A stretch of DNA of 64,000 nt from Mytilus galloprovincialis (taxonomy: Eukaryota > Mollusca > Bivalvia > Mytilida > Mytilidae): positions 4,965,001 through 5,029,000 of the forward strand of contig NC_134846.1 in assembly GCF_965363235.1 (NCBI RefSeq). Reading direction: 5' to 3'. Of the stretch, positions 23,301-38,300 are shown one piece after another. A program made the position numbers and the translations under genes. Every line of letters begins with the position of its first letter. Position 1 is the first letter of the stretch. The notes beneath the pieces are model-generated. The model did not search any database and was not told where the DNA came from. It saw only the letters and a program-made list of their open reading frames with translations.

Positions 23301-26300
23301 TTTTACTTTTGAAAATAAATGCGATTATAGCATTTTAAGTTAGTAAAGATATTATATATCTCAAAAATGGTGTAAACATAGACCCCGTCATGTGAACAAA
23401 GTTTAACTAACATGATATATCAATAAAACACATGTTTCAGTGAAATCGTACAAAATGTTTTCAACTAAATCTACATACATACATTATCGGATACAAGGTG
23501 AGATAGAGAAAAAAAAGGTACATTTTACAAATAGATGACTACCTTTTGTAACGTATACAGTAGTTTTATTATAATGATAATTATATGCATTGTTTATGGA
23601 CATTGTTTTTCTAAATAAGACATCAGACAGTGATGGTGATGAGTCCTTTCTTTTATTCGAACATTTCAAAGTTTTGAAAACCGTTTATTTACATGCATGG
23701 ATATGACCATACTTAAGATATTTAATGTCAACACAGAAGGACTGATAACTTGATGTATTAGAACTTATTTACAAATTTAAAATTGACATGCTTTTTTTTT
23801 AATTATGAACATTAACTCAAAAATTATTCATGCCATAAAAGTTCAAAACACTTAGAAAAAGGCATTCTAAAGAGGTATAGTGCAAGTTTAACATACTGCA
23901 TTTGTTGGCAAAATCTTTTAACAATCTTTGTCTTTCAATATAACAGTTTTAAGAAAAATTAAATTCATATTTTACTAACAGTTTAAACATAGGAACAAGT
24001 TTCATTGACCAGGCACAATAAAATTATGAAAAATACAAGCACAAGATTAAATTGATGATTGTTGAGTTTAATATAGCATATTAATCTATTGTAATAAAAA
24101 TTCATAATATCTAATAAAATTTGTAGATTTAGCTAACAAGGTCCTTATATTTGTATAAAATAACATTTGTTTGTAGTGGAAAGTTGTTTTAACGTTAAAT
24201 AAGCTACAATTAAAAATTGCTTGCTAGTCCCTCTCTGTGATTACCTTTAGAGAACTTTGGTTCATTTCCCAATCAATCTATCAGGAAGGGAAGATAAATA
24301 ATGCGGATTTCAATCATAGTCTTTTTCAAAAATGATGAACGGTTCTTTATATTGGTATGTAATCATTTTAAACGTTTCAAATTTATGAAATTATATTCGT
24401 ACATCAATGTTTTTGATACACCGATAACAAAAACTGAAAAATATTGAATTGATACATTTTGTAACTATTCAAATTATATCAGAAACCTAAACTTAATTAT
24501 AAAATAATGAACCTGTTAAAGGGAGACAATACTCGCATAACTTTTTCGAATTGGCACATAATACAACGGAATGTCACTCTTGCATACAAATGGCACATCA
24601 ATATAATTAATTAACTGTGCAATCGCGCTCCACCTTCAATGAGGATTCTAAATTATAAATATAACCAAAAGTTGTTAATCTATAGATAGTAAAGACTAAT
24701 GAAATCTAACCCACTGTTAAAATATTTCTTTGCATTTTTTTCAAACTTCCTCAGCAAAATGCTTGAGCCACTTGACTTTCATAGCTCATAATTAACGTTT
24801 TTACACAATATTTAAATAAAGTAGCTAAAGATTATTCGCTTCTCAAAGTGTAAGACGCAATAAAAATCGTATGCTTGCACCATCTTACCCAAAAACAGAT
24901 TTAATTAAGTTTTGAACATTTCGACATTTCTTCGTTAAAACCGGTTTTAAACAAATCACAAGTACGTGTTAAGATCCGACTAAATACCCATATCCCGATA
25001 TCGTCAGGTTAATTTGCTATTTAATATGTTTCTACAAATGTCAATCATGACAGAAGCTAAAACAATACAAAGGTTTTCGTTTGATGTATCAAATGCAAGC
25101 ATATAGTTGTTAACCATTATCGGTATGCAACATGACAATGACATACACTAGACTGAGTATTATTATCGTGTACTTTTCAGCTTGTCCCTCTGTAAATTGT
25201 GAATCCGCCAAATGCGAGTTCGGCTTCGAAGTAGATCGTAATGGTTGTAAGACATGTTTGTGTAAAAATAGTAAGTGATTCGTTTTTGATATTGATAAAA
25301 ATCATACATTTATTGATTATTACTCAAATTTTAGTTAAGTATTATTGTTCATAAACATAAATGATATATAAATTTATAAATCAACAACTACAGGCAAATC
25401 CGTTAATCTTTTAAAAAGAACAGCATCCACCTCTTAAGGTTATACATATACATAGTACTAATATTGTATCCATTACTGTTTTTCTAAATGTTAAGGTAAT
25501 ATTACTAAGTAATATAAAATGTTTAAAAATAAAATGAGTAAAAAGTGTAAATGTGTATACATAGGAACTATTAATTTAGCATGCTGTACAAATATTCATT
25601 CTGCTATCGAAGGCATACATTTAGCTATGAGTTCACAATCCGTCATGCATATATTGTGTTATTACCCCGTCTAATGTTTATTGCATTGAAAAAAAACTTT
25701 ATCGCCGTATATCAAGAATGTAACATATATCCGATCAAAGACCAGGAAACACTCCAAGGCCACCAACAGATCTTTCTCAACACCGTGAGAAGATCCCACA
25801 ACAGACGGCGTATTAATCTGTTTCTAAACACAAATGTGTGAATGTTTAGAGAAAATGGACGCTACACTAAACTATGAATAAATGAACAACAATACAAAAC
25901 AAACATACAAAACAAGACTATGCCAGATGCCCCGGACTTGGTCAAACGCAAAAAAAACTGCATTGTTATTTTTTAGGTCCTTGTCCACAGTATGGACCGA
26001 ATCCTCCAGGTGTTTGCACAAGACCAGGTGATCCCATATTTATACGGGGAATTAAATGTGACGGACCACCTGTAACAATCCCCTGTGAACCAGGTAAAGT
26101 AAATAATACAATTAGATCACAGACACAATTGTCATTTCTGATTAAAGGTTCAGTAATACTAGCAATAACACATTTCAATTTATTTCTGAATATTTTAACG
26201 TTAATGCATAGCCATTACTTATTTGATACATACAAGGAGTGTCTTCTCATGTGAATGATAGGTATAATGAGTCACATGTATATAGCACAAAACAAAACGG

Positions 26301-29300
26301 GAAGAGAAAAGAGTTAGGAATAAAAAAAAAAATTTTTGGCAAAATTTTATAGTATTACATGATTATCAACATCATTCTGAATTAGAACATAACAAATTAA
26401 CAACATGTAAGAATTAGCAAACTTTTTAGAAAAAGAACAAATTCAATTGACCAGAACTTTGCCAAATAGTTGCCTTATTTGTACCGTACCACATCTCCTA
26501 CCTTTTATTAATATGAAAAACGTTTGCACATTCTCTATACCATGTTGAATAAAAATATAAAGTATAATATGTTTCTTTCTCTGTCATAAAAGCCTACGTG
26601 TTTTATGGAATGTTAATGTATGATATATTTAAGGTCGAAAAAATACTTCTAGTGATAATCAACTGAAGCTTAATATGTGATATATGTCATAGCAAAACAA
26701 GTACAATAAACTATTATTATTAGCATATATTTTTCAGCATGTCCTATCGTATCTTGTGACAATACCAATTGCCAGTTTGGCTTCCAAAATGATAGAAATG
26801 GTTGTAAGACATGTTTATGTGAAAATAGTACGTAAAAATGACAATAAATGTAAATAACATGTAACATATTGATTCCAATTTCAAGAACATTGAATGATGC
26901 TTACAATCTGACACGAAAATGTCTTTCATGTGACATCTATTTATTGTTTATCTATACATAAACAAAATTAAAAAAAAACTAAATCATTCTAATCTTTAAG
27001 TCTTATATCTGGATACCGTTTCCTTTTTAAGTTTGTAGACATGATTAAGCCGCATCATGTGACATGTAAACCAGTTAACGCATTGCAAAATCTTTAAACT
27101 TCTTAGTATTCATAGATATAAGAAGGACTGACATGTAGACATAAACCAGTTTCTACATTAAAAGGAAAACTTGAAGTTTCAATGTCATAACCGTTAACGT
27201 TTGCATATGTTATGCAATTAATCTATTCCTATATCAATGAAGATTGTTTGTTATCTGTGTTTTAACTTGCTTTTTAATATTTATGTTATCCCAAGATTAC
27301 CGTTTATTTACAAACATCTCGATATATCTTGTTGAAAATACACTACTTTATTTTTTTCAAAGCCAGTGATAACCACAATTAACACTTTTAGGTCCTTGTC
27401 CCCAGTATGGACCTCCTGGACCAGGTGTTTGCACAAGACCAGGTGATCCCATCATTGTACGCGGAGTTACATGTAACGGTCCACCTGTAGAAATTCCTTG
27501 TAAACCAGGTAATAAGTTAGACCTATATTAAGCATTTGGTGTCAGACCATTCCAGTTGTTCCTTAATCACATTTCAAATAATGACTAAAGACTGATTCCC
27601 AACTAGGTTCTTCATTCAGGAATTTTGAAAATATACTCATTATAGATTTTTTTAGTAAAATGTAAACCTACCTGACGCACCCATTTTACGAAGGCCAAGA
27701 TTCAATTACAATATATCTATCTCTATTCTATAGCAAAATAAACAAGCCAGTCCATTTCAATTAATTTTTCATGGTAAAATTTTATAAAATAAAAATTCCG
27801 CGAAATGATGTTATTGTCTTAGCATGGCAACGAAACAAGGTGACGTCACAAATATGTTTCCGTAAACAAAAATTCAAATGTAAATAAACGCCTTAGAACG
27901 AATAAAATTACTTTGGATGAAAATATATAGGCGAACAATGTGATTTAAAAAAAATCATTGAATTATATGATATTACTAATTCTATCAAAATTGGGTAAAA
28001 CAGAACAGCCAAAACAGTATCGTGTGTATAGGGCTTTCACGGTTGACAAAATTACCGAATTTGTCCTATACGAATCGAAACAATTCCACATGTTTCGGAT
28101 TTAGTTCCATAATTTTATCCATCAAATCTAAGAATAACAGAAATTACAGACATGGCTTGTTCTGCCTTACTGTTATACTTATATCTCTAATTTGACCCAA
28201 GTGGTCATCTCAGAACATGAATCTATCACTTACGAGACGGTTATAAACTATAAATAACCCGATCTTAGCAGAATATACAAATTTCACTTGCATTTTTATG
28301 GTATATACATTTCAAAACTGATTTGATATTCTAGAGTTTGCAGCTGCAAAAGATAATTTAGAAAAAATCATCAGTGTCTGAGCAGAAAGTTAATGAGCCA
28401 AATTGCTATGTCATGACCAGCTAACGTCACTACTTTTTTTACTGTCTTTCTTTCTTGTCTATATGTCATTTTGTTTTACTTCGTCATATATTCTTTTAAT
28501 AGTGATTAAGATTATATTACAATGTAGTATTTTATTACACAATTTTTGACATATTTACCTAATAATTGTGTTTGTATTGTTCACATCTTGTTGTCGTTAT
28601 CATGCAGTTTTATTTCATACAAGGTAAAGCTTAGGCTACACAAGTTTAATAAATAGTTATCAAAGGTACCAGGATTATAATTTTGTACGCCAGACGCGCG
28701 TTTCGTCTACATAAGACTCATCAGTGACGCTCATATCAAAATATTTATAAAGTCAGATTTAAAACATCATTTTATACATAATTAGATAATGAAATGTCTA
28801 TATAAAGTCAGTATTATGACAGTAGTTTTTTGGTCGTGTTTGAGCTATAAATTTTTCCATTTTAGTCCAGTATTTTTGTTAATCAACCTGTATTTAATTT
28901 TCAGTTCAAAAACCTGGTAAATGTCCATTTGTCAACCTACCTGCTTTGTCTTGCCCTGGTGGTCCATTACCTAGAAAATGTAGTAATGACAGAGGTTGTC
29001 CTGGATATAAGAAATGTTGCAGGAGTGGATGTGAATTCCGATGTAGAAATCCAGGTATTTCAAGGCTCAATCAATTTATGTACTCGATTGATGCCTATTT
29101 CTGTTTTGATGTTATATTCATGACTGATTCAAGTGTAAAAATAGTTTGCGACGGTACGTGTGAAAAACTGCATCATTGTTATAATGAATTTATTAAATTT
29201 TTTTTACAGATTTGATCATTAAAATTAAAAACAATTTAATATTTTAAATGAATATCATGATGTTAAATAAGCTGTAAGTAGAAAGAGCACGTTTATAAGT

Positions 29301-32300
29301 CTACCTCAAGAATTGTAATAATCTACAAGTAATTACGAACCGATCAGCTTGTGTTCTGCAGGATTTAAAATGTATATTTGTTAATTAGCTGTTTCATTAT
29401 TTGACGTAAGGCAACATATTATCATTAACATGTAACATGCGCTTTTAACACTTTCTGCAAAGTTTGAACACTGCCGAAATATGACATTCCTGTGTCATGT
29501 GTGTTCTTTACAGTTGAGTAATCTTCTATGGTCTTATAAATCAGAAAATTAAAATAAAACATAATTCTATTAATGTTTGATTGCATATGCACATTCATGG
29601 CTCTACAATCGATTTACATTTGCTTTTTACAATTTCGTGATTTTTTTCTGACTTTTTCTTAGTTCTTTATCTTTAATCCATTGTAATTGTTGATACGTCG
29701 TAGACATGTGCTTGATCATTAGTTGCTTTTTGGTTTGAATTAGTTGTCAGTAACTGCAAGTACTCTCAGATCATTATTTGAGGTCTTTTATGTTGTGGTG
29801 ACATATGGATACATGTACCATACCATGTCCAGTTCATGATTTTGTTAGATGTGTTCGTGTTTTGTATCGATCTGATGCGATAAGCTGTTTCAATCTGATT
29901 TGCAGTTTGTTCTTATTTTGTACCATTGGTTGTCGTTCGTATGTCGTACATCATATATAATTTTTGTTCAATGTTTTGTTCATAAATCAGACCGTGTATT
30001 GGCTTATGTAAATTGTTTAACGTTTGTAATTTTGTGGCCATTTTTAGCTGACATTACGGTATGTGTATTTCGCAATGTTAAAGGCCGTATAAAAATTTAC
30101 CTATAAGTGTAAATTTGTGTGACATATGTCTCCAGTAGAAAGTTGCCTTATTGGTAATCATACCATATTATTTCCATATACATGACATAGAAAAAAAATG
30201 AAATAACAAAAATACCTAAATCCAATTAAAGTTAATATCAAAAATAACATACCATCTTTGAATATATAAATTATTTAATGTTACATTAGCATGAACAGGT
30301 TTATATAAACATGACTTTTCTTCATAAAGACATCGTTTATTTACTGTAGGTCATTTAAAAAACAAATGATGTACAACTATATTTTATTATTTCAATTGCA
30401 ATTAAGCTTCACCTGATAACAAGGATGAATGTCCATATGTGAACCTTGCTGCTGTATCATGTCCAGTGCAGAAACTCAGAAGTGATAAATGTAGTGGTGA
30501 AGGAAGTTGTATTGGAGAACAAAAGTGCTGTAACAACGGTTGTTACAAGGAATGCACAGATCCAGGTAGGCAAATGAAAATATATTGTCAGATCTGGCGT
30601 GATAATTTTGAGTTTAAGTATGAAATGTGTATTGAAAAGGATAAAGTGTTTGATAAAACTAAAAGATACAATAGACTTGTAGTAACATCTAAATTGTTAT
30701 TAAAATTTCCTTTTTCCCAACTAACATCCGAGGTTTTAGCATTTTTAGAAACAATAATGATCAGATCCACCTAGAAGTCGAAAATGTCAAAATGTTAATT
30801 CGAAAAATTAACAACAGTTTTTTATTCGGATTCTGACGTTGTTTGTTCTCTTAATAACATGTTTTAGTAGTATTCTTTTATTTGTCTTAATACATGTAGG
30901 TATTACTGATATTGTTTAGTCTGTTTTTGGTGATAAACACTTGACGGGGCTCTGTACTTATGCATCAGTCATTGTGTTATTGTTCTATGATATTTTTTTG
31001 TATTCTCGTGTTTCATTTTTGCTTTTGTACTATCTGCGTTTTTGTTTCTTTTTTAAATATAATATAACAATATTCTTATACATCCCGTCATTGTCTTATC
31101 ATACTATACTAAATTTTTGTATTCGTGCTTTCTAAGTATTTACGTTAGGGTATGTATTTGGTATAGTAGAACGGAAATACAATATAGATAATTACATGGA
31201 ACAATGGTAAGGAAACCAACAAATATTGATCTATTGACACATCGAGACAATTTTCAGTCTTTGTTGATAATTTCTATGTTTCCTACATTAGCTTTGATGT
31301 GACGTCTGATTTCTTTTGCAAGTTTGAAAAAAATACTTCAAAGTACTCTTAAACCAAAGGATAGCATATATGTATAATTCCAAGTCTGAGTAATTTAAAG
31401 TCGCTCAGGCATGAAAGAGGAGTTATTTATAACAGGTATTTAGTGAAAAGATATAATCAGAAGGTGATCCATTACTTAAAGATGTAATTATTTCACATCC
31501 AACATAAAAATCCAAATACGGAATAATGCACTTGTCTGAGAAATACAAATCCATAAATTTTGATGTATAAAACAATTCCGAGTAATCTAAAACTAAGGTA
31601 TATATATAATGCAAGTCTGAGTAATTTTAAAATCTTACATGTATAGGCACGAAAGAGGACTTATCAATGGGGCAAACAGATTTGTAGTGGAAACCTATAA
31701 TCATTACTAAAAGATGTAGTTATTTTCACATACCAACACAAGAATTTAAACATGGAATAATGCATTTGTCTGAGAAATTCAAATTCTTAATTATTTACAA
31801 TGACATGTAAGAACTAAATGTAATTATGACAGGTTACGTATATTAGTATGAATAAAAGTTATTTTCCCGGGTAATTTTGAATGCACATAACTGTTAAATA
31901 TATATCCAGTAAAGTACTATTTTTTTATATTAAAAACGTTAGCACGAATGAAGCTGTCCCTTTTTTCTTAGCTTACACTATAACAATGTCATATTTTGTG
32001 AAGATGATACCGTTATCATTACCATATTTTGAAATTATTGTATTGCTTATACATGTTATATATTATAGATAGCTCACTTAACATTATTTTGTTCAGTCTT
32101 TTTTTTTTTGCATTTTAGGAAATCCTTGCCCACCTGAACCGCGATGTCCACCCTCACGTGGAGGTCCTGGTCCTGGAAGATGTCCAGCTAAGTGTATCTA
32201 TGAGTATATAACAACAGTAAATGGGGCAAAATGTAAGATAAAATGTACTCGGTCATTCGGCCCTCAAGGACCAAGAGGACAACGCTGTCCACCGACAAAT

Positions 32301-35300
32301 GTAAGTAATTCATGTTGTATGTGTGATGAATACGTAATTGTGCTTATAACCTAAATAGAAAAGTATACTGTATATTGTAAAGTATTAAAACCAAGGAAAC
32401 ACGTTTGGGTAACCGACTAATTAATAAAATTTAGGATCGTCAGAACTGTAGAATTAAAAACACGTAAATATAAGAACCATGTATTTCCTGCTTTTGTCTA
32501 ACTATATTTCTTATGATAAGAAAATTACTTAAACAAGAAATCTTATCAAATTGCAAAATTAAAAAACCCAAACATTTCAAACGAATGGACTAAACAATCA
32601 TATTCCTGACTTGGTACATGCCTTTTCGTGGTACAGGTATCTTTAGTTTTGCTAGATTGTTTTTAAACTTTTTGAATTCTCATATGTATATGTTCCGGAC
32701 CATATGAGTATTTGATTATACGCGTACGGTCATAACCGTATGGGTATTATTAGTTACATAGTGTGATAGTGACCTAATCTGATATATATGGGGTCAGTAA
32801 ATTCCATATGGCATGAGAGCGTATGTTTCAAATACTAATATGGTCCTGAACATGTATATATGCATATTGTTAAATATTGATCATGTTGTGTTATGTACAC
32901 TGTTGTTTGATTTTTTTATTTTTTTGCGGGGGGGGGGGGGGTAGCCTTGGTATTTTAGTTTATTTTCGTTTCACGAGTCTGACTGTCACTTGGTTATCTT
33001 TTGTACCTGTTGATGGCACGCATTTTGTACGAATAACTGATTTAAGGCATGGCGTAAAGACATAAACAATTCAATTTTGTTTTAATTAAAAGATATGATC
33101 GATTGTACATAAACTTATCAATGTTCAATTTACGCACCAGATCATATGTCTTTAAGAATCCAAATAAAACTAACTGATTTGTGTCATATTCAAAATGACT
33201 TGTAATAATTAAAGGTGTCTACAATTAACTGAAATATCAAAACATTCAAATTGTATTTATTGTTCTGGATCTATCATTTTAGTGTCCTCGGATTGGTCCT
33301 GTTGAACCTATAGGTAGACCAATAGGACCGCCTGCCCCCGCACCAGCTCCACGTAAGTCAGGATCTTAACAATGTTTATCGGCATGCATCTTTTGAATTT
33401 AATAAAAGATCTTCTTATCGTAAACATAACTTAACTAAAACATGTAAAAAGTAAAAAAGAATTACATCTTTAGTAAAATTAAAAGCATCTTTATTTGATA
33501 ATCAAACTGTATCGTACTGTTTTTAAATGTAAATCATCCAAGGCCAAAGAAAGGTAAACATTTCCCGTACTTGTCTTGTTTCCATTCAGGGGAGATGTTT
33601 TTTTTTAAACTGGAAAGGTAAGTTTTCCATGTAAATTTTGACCTCTTCTGACGGACTCTTTATTCAATTTTCGAATGTCAAAAATCTTGATACATATCTC
33701 CACTTTTACCTTTTGAAAACTCCTTATTGGTTAATTATTTATGAATAAAATATATTTGATAATGAATAAATTGCATTGGATCCTTTTAAACATTTTTAAA
33801 ATGAGTTTTTCTATGTGACTGTTTGTTTACGATGGTATTTTCAGAAATTTGGCCATTTTAATTAGAAATTACATCCCCTATGTACAAAGCTACGATAAAT
33901 TGTCAAAATTTGGCTACACTTTTATTTTTAGGTTTGATCCGATCTTTAGCATTAGTTCAAGTCAAGGATTTATAATAAACTATTGTGTTCGTCTCGAGCA
34001 ATATTATGAGACATTTACAAGTCTGTATACAAAACTGCTGCACGTTTAATATCATTTTATCTTTCCTGTTTTAGCTCCAGCAAAGTGTCCGCCTGTCTGT
34101 GCCATATTTTGTAATTTTGGAAACGTTCTTGATGAAAACAACTGTCCAACATGCAAATGTAAAACAGGTAAAGCAAAACAATACTGTTTCAATTTTTATA
34201 ATATGTTATCGTTGTCTTTTAAGCAATTGGTTTTTTTTTTTGTTTCATATTTATTTTCATTGTTGCCTTTTTTAGCTCACCTGGCCCGAAGGACCAAGTG
34301 AGCTTTTCTCATTACTTTGCGTCCGTCGTCCGTCGTCGTCGTCGTCGTCGTCATCCGGCGTCGTCTGTTAACTTTTACAGATTTTCAGATGAATCGGACA
34401 ACCCGTTGTTAGGTTGCTGCCCCAGAACAAAACAAAAATTTCAAATTCAGGGGCAGCAACCCAACAACCAGTTGTTGGATTCATCTGAAAATTTCAGGGC
34501 AGATAGATCTTGACTTGCAAAACAATTTAACCCCCGTCTGAATTGCTCTTAATGGTTTGGTATCAGAGTTATAAGCCAAAATCTACATTTTACCCCTATT
34601 TTCTATTTTTAGCCATGGCGGTCATCTTGGAAGACTTTTGTAAAAGATTAGAAAAAAATTACGAAAAATTGGTAAAAATTTACTATAAAGGGCAATAACT
34701 CCTTAAGGGGTCAACTGACCATTTTAGTCATTTACCTTATTTGTAGATCTTACTTTGCTGAACATTATTGATGTTTACAGTGTATCTCTAGTTATAATAA
34801 TATTCAAGATAATAGCCGGTATAATTTCCATGAAATTGCCAATTCAGGGGCACCAAGCCAACAATCGGTTGTTCGATTCGTCTGAAAATTTCAGGGCAGA
34901 TAGATCTTTACCTGATAATCAATTTTATCCATGTCAGATTTGCTCTAAATGCTTTGATTTCAGAGTTATAAGCCAAAATCACATTTCACCCCTATGTTCT
35001 ATTTTAAGCGACGACGACGACGACGGACAACGGACGCAAAGTGATGAGAAAAGCTCACTTGGCCCTTCGGGCCAGGTGAGCTAAAAATGAACATACAACC
35101 ATAATAAAACATGGCAAAGTATGTAAGCTACCTCGAAAAACACTGAAGAGATATTTAAGTCGAAATACGGATCTAGGGCATCGTTCATGTTTTAATATGT
35201 TAATTTGTTTTAGGTCCACATAAGTGTCCACCTGTCTGTGCCATATTTTGTCCTTTTGGTAATGTTCTGGATGAAAATAAATGTCCAACATGCAAATGTA

Positions 35301-38300
35301 AACCAGGTAAGCAAACATATAATGTTTAAATACTTGTAATTTGTTATGGAAGTCTTTTTAACAACTTTTATGGTATATTTAGCGGAAAAAACCTATTTAC
35401 TGGTCTGTCCGACAGTCTCTCAATTTTGTGTATAGATAGATAACATGTATAGTTATTTAAAAAAAAACATCCATTTGTAATTGAAATAAGAACGTCTAAT
35501 GTAAATCATTAATAAAATATAGAAAATGCAATGTTTACAGAAATGAAAAATCTGTATCATTGCGAAAATGAAAAGAGGAACATTTAAACTACGAAAAACG
35601 AAACAAAAACAGTCACAAATGACCAAAAATGGCAAACAACAATTACAAAACTTATGACTGTAACCGTTCATGGGATTGAAAGCAGAACTGCGCCTATGGT
35701 GGCTTAAACTGAGCAGAATATCATTACTGGATCGATAGTTCATAAGTAGGTGTTAATTAATTGAAGCAAATGGATGCACAAATATACCTTTTATAGTTAT
35801 CAAATGTACCAGGATAATAATTTATTATCCCAGACGCGCCTTTCTTCTTTCATAGAACCACTCATATAGCCCTGGTCGGAAAGAAGTACAAGAAAGTAAT
35901 ACATATTTAAAACAAAACAGTTTCTACGCATAGCTGTATATTTGTCAATAGTGGAAATATTTGGGTAATTTGGTATCAAATGAAAGCTTGGGGATTCGGG
36001 AACACTTTAAAACCCTTTTTTATTTGGATAATAAAGAAGTATATGCAATTTTAATTTGAGGACTCATTTGGCCTTTAGTTCAGATCAAACGTTTCTGTTT
36101 TTGTACTATCAAATTTCCGAGAAACAGTACGCTCTAATATGCAATTAAAGGTATGCTGATTTTTCGCAGCACAGGTCAAGATAAAGTATAGTTTTGACAT
36201 GAAATAACTGCCACTTTGAACTTAAGATAAAGTAGCCACTAATGCTATATGAATTAGAGGTTTTATACCTTCTACATAAGACTCATTGGTGATGCTCAGA
36301 TCAAAATAATTAATAAAACTCCACGATTTCGCATTTGTTTAGTACAAATTTGAAAATATAAATGATTTTAGGTCAATATATCGAAGATGTTTAAATTGAG
36401 TTAAATAATTAATGTCACCGGACTGGAGCTCCCTCTTTTTATTTGGTTACATTTATTTCTTTAATTATAATTGCATTAATTGCTCTCTTAGAATTTACAC
36501 AAACAAAGAATGCCCCCAAGACTTTATAACTATTTCAACTGTATGTGGGTAAAAATTGCTCACCGCCATTTCGATACGTGGACATACGCTTATACATGAT
36601 CACGAAATGCATGTATTTTGCTGATCAATGGTTTATGTTTTGGCTTAGTACAACATTTTCACAACTATAGTTACTGTTTCAATTGTAGACGAAACACAGG
36701 GTTCGTATGGTCACGTTAGTCGTTAAAAGGTCCGATATCAATTGTGGTATGGATTTCTAAAGTCTTTCAGATATATGTGGGGTCTACACACAACATCATG
36801 CATATTTTGTTCTTAAATCTTGCAGTTTATACATATCTTAGTTTTTTGACACAAAAATGGACAAAAGCAGCACTCCTTTGCCATTAACATCTTGTACATT
36901 TGTTTTATTATTTGATTGTAGCTCCTGTTGACAAACCTGGTGAATGTCCATATGTTAACCTTGCTGTTATAAAATGTGTAGCGAACTCATTTACTACTAG
37001 ATGTTCAAATGATAAAAGTTGTCCAGGTAACCAGAAATGCTGCCACCAAGGATGTTCAATAGATTGCACAGATCCAGGTAATAAGTACAGATATAAAGCA
37101 CGAATAAACTAAAAACGGTCGGTTATGCAGTTTAGTCAGTAAGTCTTTTATCTGTGTACATGTATCATTTTTTCCCGACAAAGCATGACGGGCGTTCGAT
37201 AGTTAAAGAGACTGTGATTTTGAAGCCCGGCTGGTTCACAACTGGTTCTGCTCGGAGTAAGAATAGTGTGACCGGGAAGGGTGACATGTCTGGAAGCGGA
37301 TTTTAGGTGCAAGAGCCCGACCACATAAATAGAGTATGTAAATATACCTTAAGGGACTACATAATACACTGGGAACAACATTTTAAACGGTGTTTAATGA
37401 GCTAAGAACATCGATATATGAAGATATAAGTAAATCAACCATAAATATAAATTTGTGTATCGAAAGATATTATAATTTAGAAGTTAATATGCTTTTCAAT
37501 CGGCAGATGCTACTCGACACGTGACCACAAATTACTTAACATTATGTTCAATCAATATTCTCCAATAGACAATTGTCTTTTGATCGTTGCTAATTGATAA
37601 TTAATGGTGTGGAACATTTTTTTTCAACTTGATGAACGAACAATTAAAATTTTTGATATAACAGTGCTTTCATTTTGTTTTACTATAACAAGAGAAATTG
37701 TTAAATTATCCAAAAAACTCCAATGTCAATGACGCCAATTGTAGAATTATAATTTTATAAAATCGGACTTGTTTCCTTGAAAGTAATTAATCAATTATAG
37801 TGACTTGAGAATATTTATCAATACATATAACAAGTGTTTGTGTTGTCTATTTTATACCCGGCCCGTTGTACCTATAAATCACAAATCGAGTAAGTTTTTA
37901 CAATATCACGGGCAACATGTAAACTTATTTTTTCTCAATTAACATTCAATCAAAATTAAAGTCTAAATATTTAGATTTGATATGAAAATGATTCAAATGG
38001 TATGGATTATACAGCAACTGAATTCTATATTGTAGCTGCGAACTATATATTTACTGCTATTGTACTAGTGTTTCATTGGCCTAGAACAATGTTCACTTTT
38101 CAGCAGAATCCCATATCTGAGAAATTTATTCCAGTTAAGACTGAACCAAAAGTATGAATGCGACAATTTAATATACAAATGGCAGTCAAATAAAGAAGTT
38201 GGTCTCAGTTTCTGTTTTTCGATTGTTACAAAATAACCATAGACTATCTCCTGGAATTTCATTTGAATACCTTCATGTTTCCACTTTTAAGTTTGTTTTT

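Noticed and set aside
32927-32941. G-run as a regulatory G-quadruplex
   Set aside because: A single homopolymer run of uncertain length in a repeat fragment; no four separate G-tracts and no nearby promoter.
34298-34513. Arg-rich open frame
   Set aside because: The Arg run comes from the (CGT)n stretch at the tip of the inverted-repeat element. No protein family is seen.
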